Shown: positions 45,983 to 54,503, numbered from the stretch's first letter. The stretch: 64,000 bases of DNA from Natronolimnohabitans sp. A-GB9 (GCF_030848565.1 NZ_JAVDDV010000010.1:62001-126000); one strand, 5' to 3'. The notes: generated by a model not told the origin, from the letters alone. Numbers and translations: made by a program.

Positions 45983-46299
45983 TGGTCTTTCTCGCGGTTT
46001 CGTTTGACTGGGACGACGATCGTCTGGACGATATCTCCCTCTTCGATGTCGAGGGCTTCCCGTTCCGGGCCGGGAATGCTGATCCGACCGCCGCTCTGGA
46101 CACGGGCTTTGAACGTCGCCGTACCCATGTTCATCGGTCCGAGGCTCGACCCGACATCGAAGGGGTTCGAACCGCCGGCCTGCATCAGCTGCTTCATCAG
46201 TTCCTGCTGGGATTCGGCGACCTGCTCGCCCGCCTCCTGCATCTGTTCGGTGAACATCGCAGGGGGGAACCAGAGCGATCGATCGGAGTCGTCCGTCAT
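45979..46299 (-). CDS. phaR: AbrB-family regulator PhaR
   Basis: A 106-residue protein. The N-terminal part is helical with QEAGEQVAESQQELMKQLMQ; the C-terminal part is a swapped-hairpin AbrB/SpoVT domain (ATFKARVQSGGRISIPGPEREALDIEEGDIVQTIVVPVKR). In Haloferax mediterranei the equivalent PhaR represses the phaRP promoter and associates with granules. A TATA box lies about 27 nt upstream of the ATG, implying a leaderless transcript. Confidence 0.9.
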   Translation of the reverse strand: MTDDSDRSLWFPPAMFTEQMQEAGEQVAESQQELMKQLMQAGGSNPFDVGSSLGPMNMGTATFKARVQSGGRISIPGPEREALDIEEGDIVQTIVVPVKRNREKDQ

Positions 46300-46322
46300 C
46301 ACACAAACCAACGTGCTCTCCA

Positions 46323-46330
46323 CATATAAG
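46323..46330 (-). promoter_or_regulatory. TATA box of the phaRPEC operon
   Basis: The minus-strand CCTTATATGTGG is centred about 27 nt upstream of the phaR ATG at 46299. PhaR autoregulation by binding near this promoter is known in Haloferax mediterranei and inferred here. Confidence 0.6.
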
Positions 46331-46565
46331 GTTTTCCGCTCTATACCATTGAATGGTTTCTGATGGCAACAGTTGTTCTCTAGCGACGGTCAATGAACTC
46401 AGATTCCGTACTCGAGCAGTTGCCGGCGATCGTGGCCGTTATCGCGTATTGTGGTAATTCAGGCTCGAGAGCCCCTCTAGTGATAAACTACTAGCGATGA
46501 GACTGAGTAACAGTGAACTGTGAAGCCAAAGAAGTCATAATGATGACTCACCTACCGATATGTAG

Positions 46566-47201
46566 ATGTCCCACCAGAACGCTGCGAAGCGCAACCTCGC
46601 TGCCATGACTGACGCGTGGACGGCGATGACACAGACGTTCCTCCAGAGCGCGACCGCTGCGAACCGGGCGGCCATGTCGGCGATGCTGGCGACGGATTCC
46701 TCGAACGGCACCGACGAGGAGGCGGTCGAGCCGCCGATCCCGTCGATCGACCACTCCTCGCTGGACTGGCAGTTCGACCGAACCGTCGACGAGGCCGACC
46801 AGATCTCCGTCGGTGACACCGTCACGTTCGAGAAGGAACTCAGCGAGGACGACGTCCGAGCCTTCGCTCACGTCAGCGGAGACACGAACCGACTCCACCT
46901 TGACGAGGCGTTCGCGTCCGAGACCCGCTTCGGCGAACGGATCGTCCACGGTACGCTCGTCTCCGGGCTCATCAGCGCCGCGCTGGCGCGACTGCCCGGG
47001 CTCACCATCTACCTCTCTCAGGATCTCGAGTTCAGCGGTCCGGTCGGTATCGGTGACCGCGTTTCCGCCCGCGTCGAGATCGTCGAGGAACTGGGCAACG
47101 GCCAGTACCGACTCGAGACGGTCATCCGGAACGAAGACGACGACGCGACGGTCATCAACGGCGAGGCCGTCGTCCTCATCGACGATCTCCCCGACGAATA
47201 G
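46566..47201 (+). CDS. phaJ: MaoC-family (R)-specific enoyl-CoA hydratase PhaJ with a phasin-like N-terminal extension
   Basis: A 211-residue protein. The hot-dog hydratase domain spans about residues 75-205, with the active-site pattern AFAHVSGDTNRLHLDEAFASETRFGERIVHGTLVSG holding the catalytic Asp and His. The first 60 residues form amphipathic helices (AAKRNLAAMTDAWTAMTQTFLQSATAANRAAM) resembling phasin segments and could tether the enzyme to PHA granules. It would supply (R)-3-hydroxyacyl-CoA from beta-oxidation. It is divergent from phaR, and its TAG stop abuts a palindromic element. Confidence 0.9.
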   Translation: MSHQNAAKRNLAAMTDAWTAMTQTFLQSATAANRAAMSAMLATDSSNGTDEEAVEPPIPSIDHSSLDWQFDRTVDEADQISVGDTVTFEKELSEDDVRAFAHVSGDTNRLHLDEAFASETRFGERIVHGTLVSGLISAALARLPGLTIYLSQDLEFSGPVGIGDRVSARVEIVEELGNGQYRLETVIRNEDDDATVINGEAVVLIDDLPDE

Positions 47202-47444
47202 TACTGTTCGACAGTATCCACACCGCACCACACGAGCGCCGTTTGACCGACCCGACGGGCAGGGACAGCTCCGGTCATCACTGGGCAGAACGACGGCGTA
47301 TCGACTGTCTTCCGTGTGCATCGATGTGACGGTTCGCAGCGACCGATTCCATCGGCGCCCTCCGTTCGAGAGTTCTCCCGCTCGAGTGCTGTCACCGTTA
47401 TCACTGCCGAACAACACCGTTGACTGACCGTTGTCCGGCAGTAT
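47201..47444. repeat. Expanded or decayed palindromic element between phaJ and glmM
   Basis: The left end GTACTGTTCGACAGTAT starts at the phaJ stop codon. The right end TGACTGACCGTTGTCCGGCAGTAT (47421-47444) matches the ACTG-type end. The 200 nt between are not recognisably repetitive. The right end runs straight into a TATA-like CAGTATAAGTAG. Confidence 0.5.
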
Positions 47445-47449
47445 AAGTA
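47441..47449 (+). promoter_or_regulatory. TATA-like box of the phosphohexomutase gene, formed by the element end
   Basis: GTATAAGTA lies about 27 nt upstream of the ATG at 47472, the spacing of a leaderless haloarchaeal promoter. Its first bases are the terminal GTAT of the palindromic element. Confidence 0.5.
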
Positions 47450-47471
47450 GTTGCTCGCGGAACGGCCCCAT

Positions 47472-48878
47472 ATGACGTTGTTCGGGACTGCAGGGATCCG
47501 CGGTCCAGTCGAGGAGATCACGCCGTCGCTGGCGCTCACTGTCGGGCAGGCCGCCGGCGAACCCGGCGCCGAGTTCGTCGTCGGCCGCGATGGACGAGAG
47601 ACCGGGCCGGCACTCGCCGCGGCGGTCGAGGCCGGCCTCGAGAGCGCCGGCGCGGACGTCGTCCGACTCGGCCAGGTGCCGACGCCGACGCTCGCCTTCG
47701 CCTCGCGTGGCCGCCAGGGTGTGATGCTCACGGCGAGTCACAACCCACCCGAAGACAACGGGATCAAACTCTTTGCCGACGGCGTCGAGTACGACCGCAC
47801 CGCCGAGCGGACCATCGAGGACCAGCTTGCGGCCGACAGCGACGCCACGCCGGCGCTTGCACGCTGGGACGAGTGGGGCCGATCGAACGACCTCGAGATA
47901 CTCGACCGATATCTCGATGCCGTCGTCTCCTACGTTCGGACGGCGTTCGGCGCCGACGTCGACGAGACGTCCGATTCGGACGCGACTGACCTTCTGGCTG
48001 ACCTCTCGATCGCCGTCGACTGCGGTAACGGAATGGGATCGCTCGCGACGCCACAGGTCTTAGAGCGTCTCGGTGCCGACGTCGTCGCAGCCAACGCCAA
48101 CGTCGATGGCCACTTCGTCGCCCGCGAGAGCAAGCCGACCCCGCAGACGCTGACCGACTTCGCCGCCTTCCTCGAGGCGAGTGCGTTCGATCTCGGGCTG
48201 GCCCACGACGGCGACGCCGACCGGCTGGTCGTCCTCGGCCCCGACGGTGAGGTGATCCACGAGGATACGATCCTTGCCGTCGTCGCCGAACGCTACACCG
48301 CCACCAGCGACGCGGACGACCCCGTCGTCGTGACGACGCCCAACGCTTCCGCCCGGATCGACGAACGGGTCCGCGAGGCCGGCGGGCGCGTCGAACGCGT
48401 CCGTCTCGGCGCGCTCCACGAGGGGATCGCTCGAGAGCGCAGTGCAGGCACCGACAGGACGGCGATCGTCTTCGCCGCCGAGCCCTGGAAACACATCCAC
48501 ACCCGCTTTGGCGGCTGGATCGACGGCGTCGTAAGTGCTGCCGTCGTCGCCGCGCTCGTCGCCGACGCCGGCGACACCGACACGCTGCGGGAACCGGTCA
48601 CCGAACGCCCCTACCGGAAAGTCAGTGTCGACTGTCCCGACGAGCGCAAGGCCGACGCGATGGCCGCTCTCGAAAACGACCTGCCTGCGACGTTCCCCGA
48701 CGCAGACGTCGACACCGATTACGGTGTCCGCCTCGAGTTCGAGGACGCCTCCTGGATCCTCGTCCGACCGAGCGGTACCGAACCCTACGTGCGCCTCTAC
48801 GCCGAAAGCGACGCCGTCGACGAACTGGTCGCCGACGCCCGCGAGGTCATCGAGACCGCGATCGTCGACGTCGAGTAA
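47472..48878 (+). CDS. glmM: Phosphohexomutase (phosphoglucosamine/phosphomanno-mutase family)
   Basis: A 468-residue alpha-D-phosphohexomutase. It starts MTLFGTAGIRG and has the phosphoserine loop MLTASHNPPEDNGIK near residue 90. The metal loop is HDGDADRLVV near residue 240, the sugar-binding part is FAAEPWKHIHTRFGGWIDGV, and the C-terminal phosphate site is LVRPSGTEPYVRLYAE. It interconverts hexose 1- and 6-phosphates for glycan and nucleotide-sugar synthesis. Substrate choice between glucosamine, glucose and mannose is not decided by eye. Confidence 0.9.
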   Translation: MTLFGTAGIRGPVEEITPSLALTVGQAAGEPGAEFVVGRDGRETGPALAAAVEAGLESAGADVVRLGQVPTPTLAFASRGRQGVMLTASHNPPEDNGIKLFADGVEYDRTAERTIEDQLAADSDATPALARWDEWGRSNDLEILDRYLDAVVSYVRTAFGADVDETSDSDATDLLADLSIAVDCGNGMGSLATPQVLERLGADVVAANANVDGHFVARESKPTPQTLTDFAAFLEASAFDLGLAHDGDADRLVVLGPDGEVIHEDTILAVVAERYTATSDADDPVVVTTPNASARIDERVREAGGRVERVRLGALHEGIARERSAGTDRTAIVFAAEPWKHIHTRFGGWIDGVVSAAVVAALVADAGDTDTLREPVTERPYRKVSVDCPDERKADAMAALENDLPATFPDADVDTDYGVRLEFEDASWILVRPSGTEPYVRLYAESDAVDELVADAREVIETAIVDVE

Positions 48879-48935
48879 CTCTCCCAGACTGTCAACTTCG
48901 GTACAATTTTAGGGATCGTCCGTGTCGACGAGCGT

Positions 48936-50081
48936 ATGCGACTCGATGACGTGCGCGTTCTCGATCTGACGCGCTTGCTGCCCGGGCCGTACGCAACCCA
49001 GTTGCTCGCAGACCTCGGAGCGGACGTGATCAAAATCGAAGATCCCGAGGTCGGCGACTACGCCAGAGAGCTCCCGCCGAAGACCGAGGACGGAACCGGT
49101 GCGGTCTTTGCGGCCGTCAATCGCGGGAAACGTAGCGTAACGCTCGATCTCAAACGCGACGGTGGGAAGGAGACGTTCTACCGATTGCTTGAGGACGCGG
49201 ACGTCCTCGTCGAGAGCTTCCGCCCCGGCGTCACAGAGCGGTTAGGAATCGGCTACGACAACGTCCGCGAGTACAACCCCGAACTGGTCTACTGTTCACT
49301 CTCGGGGTACGGCCAGGACGGCCCTTACCGCGATCGAGTCGGCCACGACCTGAACTACGTTGGTCTCGCGGGATTGCTCGATATGACCCGCGCAGATTCC
49401 GACGCCTCACCCGAGATCCCCGGCTACCCGATCGCGGACATGGTCGGCGGGATAACCGGAGCCTTTGCGATCGTCTCGGCGCTGCTCTCGCGGGAGTTAG
49501 GAGACGGATCCGGCACCGCTCTGGACCTCTCGCTGACCGACGCCGTCCTTTCGGCCTCCCAGGTCGTGACCCTGCCCGCGATCCTCGGCGACGACCCCCG
49601 GCCGGGTGAGACGCCCTTGACCGGCAAACTCCCATGGTACGACGTCTACGAGACCGCCGACGGGCGGTACGTCACGCTGGCCGCACTCGAGGAGAAGTTC
49701 TGGGCCGCGTTCTGCCGCGTCGCCGACCGGCCGGACCTCGAGTCGGTCCATGGCACCGACGACCCTGCCAAACAGGCTGCACTCCGGGAGGAACTCGAAG
49801 CGCTGTTCGCGAGCCGACCCCGCGAAGAGTGGGCCGCCATCGACGATCCAGACGTTCCGATCGAGCCCGTGTTAACACCGAGCGAGACCCTCGAGCATCC
49901 CCAGACCGAGGCGCGCGGGCTCGTCGACCGCGGGGCGACGCCGGGGATCAGATCGCCGGTCACGACTGACGGTTCTGCGGAAGGGCCGATCCCTGACCAC
50001 GGCGAACACACGGCCGAGGTGCTGGCCGAAGCCGGATTCACCGCCGAGGAGATCGAACGCGTACTTGCGGATGGCACGTAG
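48936..50081 (+). CDS. Class III (CaiB/BaiF) CoA transferase
   Basis: A 381-residue transferase. It opens DDVRVLDLTRLLPGPYATQLLADLGADVIKIEDP and has NRGKRSVTLDLKRDGGKETF. The catalytic Asp lies in GHDLNYVGLAGLLD near residue 140, and the C-terminal part carries PWYDVYETADGRYVTLAALEEKFW. The family includes alpha-methylacyl-CoA racemase, so either CoA transfer or racemisation is possible. It follows the mutase by 57 nt. Confidence 0.88.
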   Translation: MRLDDVRVLDLTRLLPGPYATQLLADLGADVIKIEDPEVGDYARELPPKTEDGTGAVFAAVNRGKRSVTLDLKRDGGKETFYRLLEDADVLVESFRPGVTERLGIGYDNVREYNPELVYCSLSGYGQDGPYRDRVGHDLNYVGLAGLLDMTRADSDASPEIPGYPIADMVGGITGAFAIVSALLSRELGDGSGTALDLSLTDAVLSASQVVTLPAILGDDPRPGETPLTGKLPWYDVYETADGRYVTLAALEEKFWAAFCRVADRPDLESVHGTDDPAKQAALREELEALFASRPREEWAAIDDPDVPIEPVLTPSETLEHPQTEARGLVDRGATPGIRSPVTTDGSAEGPIPDHGEHTAEVLAEAGFTAEEIERVLADGT

Positions 50082-50122
50082 TCGTCGGTGGCTTCTTGGC
50101 AGCTGTCGGTCTATCGGGGCCC

Positions 50123-50527
50123 ATGGACGAAGAGACCGAGGCGCTGATCGAGGCCGCACGCGAGATCCGATCGGCCGCCCACGTTCCGTACTCCGAGTAT
50201 CCCGTCGGCGCCGCCATCGAGACCACAGACGGCGAGGTCTTCGTCGGCTGCAATCTCGAGAACGCCAACTACAGCAACAGCCTCCACGCCGAGGAGGTCG
50301 CGATCAGTGACGCGGTCAAGAGGGGCCACCGCGACTTTACCCGGCTGGCGGTTAGCTCCGGCCGACAGGACGGCGTCACTCCCTGCGGAATGTGTCGTCA
50401 GACCCTCGCCGAGTTCTGTGACGACGACCTGCGCGTGATCTGTGACGAGGGCGCGGACGCCGAGCCGAGTGAGTACACGCTCGGCGAGCTCCTGCCGAAT
50501 ACGATCACTGAGGAGATGCTCGAGTAG
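50123..50527 (+). CDS. cdd: Cytidine deaminase
   Basis: A 134-residue tetrameric-type cytidine deaminase. It has SAAHVPYSEYPVGAAIET, the substrate loop GCNLENANYSNSLHAEEVAI with the Zn ligand/catalytic HAE, and the second zinc motif TPCGMCRQTLAEF. It converts cytidine or deoxycytidine to uridine in pyrimidine salvage. The nucleoside phosphorylase gene lies about 1.1 kb downstream. The ATG at 50123 gives the standard family length. Confidence 0.95.
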   Translation: MDEETEALIEAAREIRSAAHVPYSEYPVGAAIETTDGEVFVGCNLENANYSNSLHAEEVAISDAVKRGHRDFTRLAVSSGRQDGVTPCGMCRQTLAEFCDDDLRVICDEGADAEPSEYTLGELLPNTITEEMLE

Positions 50528-50580
50528 TACCCGCCGCCACGACGGCCTCTTGGCGTCTCGGATCGGTGTCGCCCGAACTC

Positions 50581-50660
50581 ATACGGTCTCCTGTCGTCAC
50601 TGGCCGCCGATCGCCACGCGGGGTCGGCGATCGGCGAGACGTCGGAACAGCAGTCCGTAT
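50581..50660. repeat. Palindromic intergenic element (ACGG-type), 80 bp
   Basis: Ends ATACGGTCTCCTGTCGTCAC and ACAGCAGTCCGTAT. The interior stem GCCGATCGCC/GGCGATCGGC is a perfect 10-bp inverted repeat. It sits between convergent cdd and flavin reductase genes; neither stop codon is overlapped here. Confidence 0.75.
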
Positions 50661-50672
50661 CACCGTGCCGTC

Positions 50673-51266
50673 TCAGAACTGCCGTTCGAACTCGACGGGC
50701 TCGGAGACCGTATAGTAGGGACCGCCGAGCCGACCGAGAGTGTCGAGGTCACGCATGTCGAGTTTTCCATCGGAGAGCAGGTCCTCGTCGACGTGGACGT
50801 ACTCGACGTCGCCGAGGATCATCAGCTTGTCGTGGACCTCGAGGGAGTCGTGTAGCGTACACTCCATCGAGATCGGTGCCGCCGCGACCCGTGGGGCCGA
50901 CACCGTCCGACAGTCGGCGCGCTCGACGTCGGCGAGGTCGAACTCGCTCTCCTCGGGCGGAAGCGACGCCGACGTGTGGTCCATCTCCTCGAGGAGGGGC
51001 TCGGTGGCGACGTTGACGACGAACTCGCCCGTATCGAGGGCGTTTCGTGCCGTATCCTTCAGTTCGTCGCGGTCTCCGTTGGGCGTGTTGAAAAGCACCG
51101 TCGGCTCCGTCAGCGAGACGTAGTTGTAGGAACTGAACGGGGCCAGGTTGTCGACGCCGTCGGCACTTTGCGTGCTGATCCAGGCGATCGGCCGCGGCGT
51201 GACGACGGTTTTGACGAACCGCGAGATCTCGTCGGCTGACCGCTCGTCGGGGTCGAATTCGTGCAC
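50673..51266 (-). CDS. Flavin reductase family (FMN-binding split barrel) protein
   Basis: A 197-residue protein starting at GTG 51266. The flavin-binding split-barrel motifs are visible: FVKTVVTPRPIAWISTQSADGVDNLAPFSSYNYVSLTEPTVLF and TARNALDTGEFVVNVATEPLLEEMDHTSASLP, with AAPISMECTLHDSLEV. Such proteins reduce flavin with NAD(P)H or act as flavoprotein oxygenase partners; the partner is not evident. Longer upstream frames overlap the DUF488 relic and lack conserved sequence. Confidence 0.85.
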   Translation of the reverse strand: MHEFDPDERSADEISRFVKTVVTPRPIAWISTQSADGVDNLAPFSSYNYVSLTEPTVLFNTPNGDRDELKDTARNALDTGEFVVNVATEPLLEEMDHTSASLPPEESEFDLADVERADCRTVSAPRVAAAPISMECTLHDSLEVHDKLMILGDVEYVHVDEDLLSDGKLDMRDLDTLGRLGGPYYTVSEPVEFERQF

Positions 51267-51292
51267 ACGGTGTGATAACCTGGCACCACGTA

Positions 51293-51575
51293 TCAGTTCG
51301 ACGGATTGCAGCCGCTCTCGGCGTCGCTCCCGGGACGCTGTTCCTCGATGATCTCCCGGAGAATCGTTCGGTGACACCGTTTCTGCTCGGTGTTTTCGTA
51401 ACAGACGAGCGCCAGCGATTCGCCGTCGGCGAGTCGGTCACGGAGCGCTTCGAGGGCTTCGGTTGCCGACGCGGGTAGCCGCCGCCGGCAGCTCCACGAG
51501 GTCGTGTTGGATGGCGGCGACGTAGGTGTCGGCGAGCACCCCACCACCTTCGCAGTCGTCGGTTCCGTGTGCCAT
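51293..51575 (-). pseudogene. DUF488-family relic with internal deletion and frameshift
   Basis: The start ATG at 51575 opens with LADTYVAAIQHDLVELPAAATRV, a typical haloarchaeal DUF488 N-terminus, but the frame stops at 51438. The C-terminal end of the same family, SLALVCYENTEQKRCHRTILREIIEEQ, appears in another frame and ends at 51293. About 80-100 residues that normally lie between are missing. The gene is therefore broken by a deletion that also changed the frame, at about 51460-51490. Confidence 0.82.
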
Positions 51576-51600
51576 AGGGGGTCGTACGCGGGCCCTGCAG

Positions 51601-51607
51601 TTATATA
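51601..51607 (+). promoter_or_regulatory. TATA box of the nucleoside phosphorylase gene
   Basis: AGTTATATACC is centred about 31 nt upstream of the ATG at 51636, fitting a near-leaderless transcript. Confidence 0.6.
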
Positions 51608-51635
51608 CCGTGCCGGCCCGAACCCATCCGGGCAC

Positions 51636-52466
51636 ATGACCGGCGACAGCGAAGATCCGAACGCCGACGTCCAGTACCACCTCGAGGTCGGCCCCGGCGA
51701 CGTCGCAGAGACCGTCCTCCTCCCCGGAAACCCGGAGCGACTCGAGAAGATCGTCGCCCACTGGGACGACCACGAGATGGTAGCCCACCACCGCGAGTAC
51801 CGAACGGCGACGGGGACCTCCGAGGGGACGCCGATCTCGGTCACCTCCACGGGGATCGGGAGCCCGTCGGCCGCCATCGCCGTCGAGGAGCTGGCCCGTG
51901 TCGGCTGTGAGACGTTCCTCCGGGTCGGCTCCTGTGGCGCGATCCAGCCCGAGATGGACGTCGGCGACCTCGTGATCACGACCGGTGCCGTCCGCCAGGA
52001 GGGGACCAGCGAGGAGTACGTCCGCGAGGACTACCCCGCCACTGCCGACCAGGAGGTCGTCTCGGCGTTGGTCGCCGCAGCCGAGCACCTGGGTTACGAC
52101 TACCACACTGGCGTTACGATGAGTGCCGACTCCTTCTACGCCGGCCAGGGTCGTCCAGGCTACGACGACTTCCAGGCCGCCGGCTCCGCGGAACTCGTCG
52201 ATCAGCTCAGGGAAGCGAACGTCAAGAACATCGAGATGGAGGCAAGCGCCATCATGACGCTCGCGAACGTCTACGGCCTCCGTGCCGGCGCGGTCTGTAC
52301 CGTCTACGCCAACCGCGAGACCGGCGAGTTCCGGACAGAAGGTGAGTCACGCGCCGCAGAGACCGCGACGCTCGCGACCCACCTGCTCGCGAAGATGGAC
52401 GCCGTCAAACGCGAGGTCGGTGCCGACCGCTGGCACGCTGGTCTCTCGCTGGATCTCGAGGAGTGA
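51636..52466 (+). CDS. udp: Nucleoside phosphorylase (uridine phosphorylase-like)
   Basis: A 276-residue PNP_UDP-family enzyme. It has ETVLLPGNPERLEKIVAHW with the phosphate-binding region, the ISVTSTGIGSPSAAIAVEEL segment, FLRVGSCGAIQPEMDVGDLVI, and the nucleoside-binding NIEMEASAIMTLANVYGLRAGAVCTVYANR. It cleaves a nucleoside with phosphate; similarity favours uridine, and cytidine deaminase nearby supports pyrimidine salvage. The TGA stop is followed by TACGGATTTCCGT, a short palindrome shared with the convergent mscS end. Confidence 0.92.
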   Translation: MTGDSEDPNADVQYHLEVGPGDVAETVLLPGNPERLEKIVAHWDDHEMVAHHREYRTATGTSEGTPISVTSTGIGSPSAAIAVEELARVGCETFLRVGSCGAIQPEMDVGDLVITTGAVRQEGTSEEYVREDYPATADQEVVSALVAAAEHLGYDYHTGVTMSADSFYAGQGRPGYDDFQAAGSAELVDQLREANVKNIEMEASAIMTLANVYGLRAGAVCTVYANRETGEFRTEGESRAAETATLATHLLAKMDAVKREVGADRWHAGLSLDLEE

Positions 52467-52484
52467 TACGGATTTCCGTGTCCG

Positions 52485-53252
52485 TTAGTCACGCATGCGG
52501 ACGATCCCGTCCTCGAGCACCTTCCGGTTCGGGACGATGTACTCCTCGGAGTCGTCTTCGATTTTCGTCACGAAGAGGTCGACCTCCTGGACGATCCCCG
52601 TCTGGTCGCCGATCCGGATCCGGTCGCCGATCCCGTAGGGCTGGTTCAACAGCAGGTAGATCCCGGCCGCACTCGAGATCAGGAAATCCTTGAAGGCGAC
52701 GGTGCCGACGATGACGATTCCGATGGCGTACACCGTCAGCAAGATGAGCAACGCGATGACGTGGACGCCGACCTGTCCAAGCGCGATGATGAGCGTCACG
52801 TAGAGAACGGAGTATTTGACGACTTTCGGAATCAACGACACTTCGGGGAGTTTGACGCCCCGAAGATACTCGCTGACGACCAGTTCCGCCTTGTCCGCGA
52901 TGATAAAGCCGAGAATGAGCACGAGCACGGCGATAAACAGCTGGGGGATAAAGCCCGTTACCCGCAGCCAGAACGCCTCCGTGTCGAGTAACTGCGCGAT
53001 GTGGATCGCCGTCAACACTGCGATCCCGTAGATGAACCACGAACTCAATCGGGCGACGATCTCGACCGTCGAGGTGCCGATCGACTGGGCGGTGCGCTCG
53101 AACGGCGTTCCCTCGACGGCCTCCGGAACCCCCGACGCAGTCAGCAGTTCCTCGTTGAGTCGTCCGACCAGATAGCCGACGATAATCCCCAGTGCCAACA
53201 CCGCCGCGGCGATAACGGCCGGCTCCTCGATGAGGGTCTGCCACTCTACCAT
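52485..53252 (-). CDS. MscS-family small-conductance mechanosensitive channel
   Basis: A 255-residue membrane protein. Four to five hydrophobic helices are followed by the MscS beta domain (VGTVAFKDFLISSAAGIYLLLNQPYGIGDRIRIGDQTGIVQEVDL and YIVPNRKVLEDGIVRM). The pore helix resembles the TM3 of MscS but is Gly/Ala-poor. It starts 1 nt after the dacZ stop, so it is co-translated with the c-di-AMP synthase gene. That pairing suggests osmotic control linked to c-di-AMP. The large C-terminal cytoplasmic cage of E. coli MscS is truncated. Confidence 0.88.
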   Translation of the reverse strand: MVEWQTLIEEPAVIAAAVLALGIIVGYLVGRLNEELLTASGVPEAVEGTPFERTAQSIGTSTVEIVARLSSWFIYGIAVLTAIHIAQLLDTEAFWLRVTGFIPQLFIAVLVLILGFIIADKAELVVSEYLRGVKLPEVSLIPKVVKYSVLYVTLIIALGQVGVHVIALLILLTVYAIGIVIVGTVAFKDFLISSAAGIYLLLNQPYGIGDRIRIGDQTGIVQEVDLFVTKIEDDSEEYIVPNRKVLEDGIVRMRD

Positions 53253-53253
53253 A

Positions 53254-54069
53254 TCAGTACGCCTCCGGGTCGACCTCCAGGATGAGCTCGCCACCCTTGA
53301 ACGCCCGGACGAGCCCGTCGCTCTCCGAGAGCACGATCGAAATCGCGTTCGTGTCGCGTGTGATCGCGCCCCCGGCCATATGCCGCGCACCCAACCCCTT
53401 CGGGATGTCGACGCCTTCCGCCGACGGCTCGAGGTAGCGATACGCCGAAACGATCTTGCCCGCATCGGAGATGACGAACGCGCCGTCGAGCCGCGAGAAC
53501 TCCTTTAGCATGACGTTGACGATCGGATCGCCGACGTGGACGTGGGACTTCTCGAAGGGGTTGTACGACAGCGGGCGCGATTTGTTCATCACCTTGCCCG
53601 CGTCGCCGACGACGAACAGCGCGCCGACGGGCTTTCCCTTCTGGCCTTTCTTACCGAGTTCGATCGCCAGCTCCAACACCGCCTTGATCACCTCCGGCTC
53701 CGCGCGGGACTTGACGAACAGATCGTAGATCCCCGTATGTGTCTCCGCGTCCGCCCGGACCCGAGAGACGGTGTCGACCCCGTCGGCGAACATGTTGGTC
53801 GCACACACCAGCTCGTCGCCGTCCTCGATCACGTCCTGCTCGATGGCGCCCTCGATCGCGAACTTGATCCGCTCTTTGACGTCGTCGAACGCGAGTGGCA
53901 GTTCGACGAACGTCTCGGCGCCAACGGTGTCTTCGGTTCCGACGACGACGAGGTCGAAGTCGCCGTCGACGTCGCTGAAACGCTCGTGGAACGATCCGCT
54001 CGGTGAAAAGAGGAGGACAGCATCCGCACTGGTAAAGAGATCTCCGAACACATCATCTAACCCGGCCAT
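53254..54069 (-). CDS. dacZ: Diadenylate cyclase DacZ (c-di-AMP synthase)
   Basis: A 271-residue protein with an N-terminal alpha/beta region and a C-terminal DAC (DisA_N) domain. The catalytic DGA sits in RLDGAFVISDAGK (residues about 195-197) and the RHxA-type ATP motif in LGARHMAGGAITRDT (residues about 227-234). It makes c-di-AMP from two ATP; in Haloferax DacZ is essential and its dosage is tightly controlled. Operonic with the mscS-like gene. The ATG at 54069 follows a TATA-like stretch. Confidence 0.95.
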   Translation of the reverse strand: MAGLDDVFGDLFTSADAVLLFSPSGSFHERFSDVDGDFDLVVVGTEDTVGAETFVELPLAFDDVKERIKFAIEGAIEQDVIEDGDELVCATNMFADGVDTVSRVRADAETHTGIYDLFVKSRAEPEVIKAVLELAIELGKKGQKGKPVGALFVVGDAGKVMNKSRPLSYNPFEKSHVHVGDPIVNVMLKEFSRLDGAFVISDAGKIVSAYRYLEPSAEGVDIPKGLGARHMAGGAITRDTNAISIVLSESDGLVRAFKGGELILEVDPEAY

Positions 54070-54195
54070 TGATCATACAAGCTGTTCCCGCGCGAATAAG
54101 CGTTTTGGGGTGTCTGACGCGTGTCTGTCGTTTTCCTCACAGTATCTGGCCGTAACAGCGGTATCTCGCCCGCTTGCCGACGACTTGTCTCATCT

Positions 54196-54503
54196 GGATT
54201 GTGGTACCGATGTACCAGCACAACCGCGACCCGGCTGCGGTTGCACCGGGCCTGATACTGTCGGACAGCAGTCAGTGAGACATCGGTCGCGAACTCGCGG
54301 CCGTCACCCACGGGACGGCCGCAGTCGCGCGACCGATCGTCGAATCGTGCTATCCAACAGTATGACGTCCGGGAGTCCGTATCAAGCGTCCTCATACTTC
54401 CGGACAAAAGTCAGTAAACACCCGATCGCGCCTCGACGCCTGTCGCGTTCCGCGACAGCGTCTCGAGTGCGATCGGTGTGTGCATCGTTTTGTCCGGTAG
54501 TAT
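54196..54503. repeat. Cluster of three palindromic elements
   Basis: About 54196-54250 is a partial copy of the 33621 element interior. 54255-54363 is a full 109-bp element (ends ATACTGTCGGACAG/CTATCCAACAGTAT) whose interior matches the reverse complement of 13905-14014. 54394-54503 is another 110-bp element (ends ATACTTCCGGACAA/TTGTCCGGTAGTAT) with a different interior stem (CTGTCGCG/CGCGACAG). The three follow one another between dacZ and the tRNA-Leu array. Confidence 0.75.
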
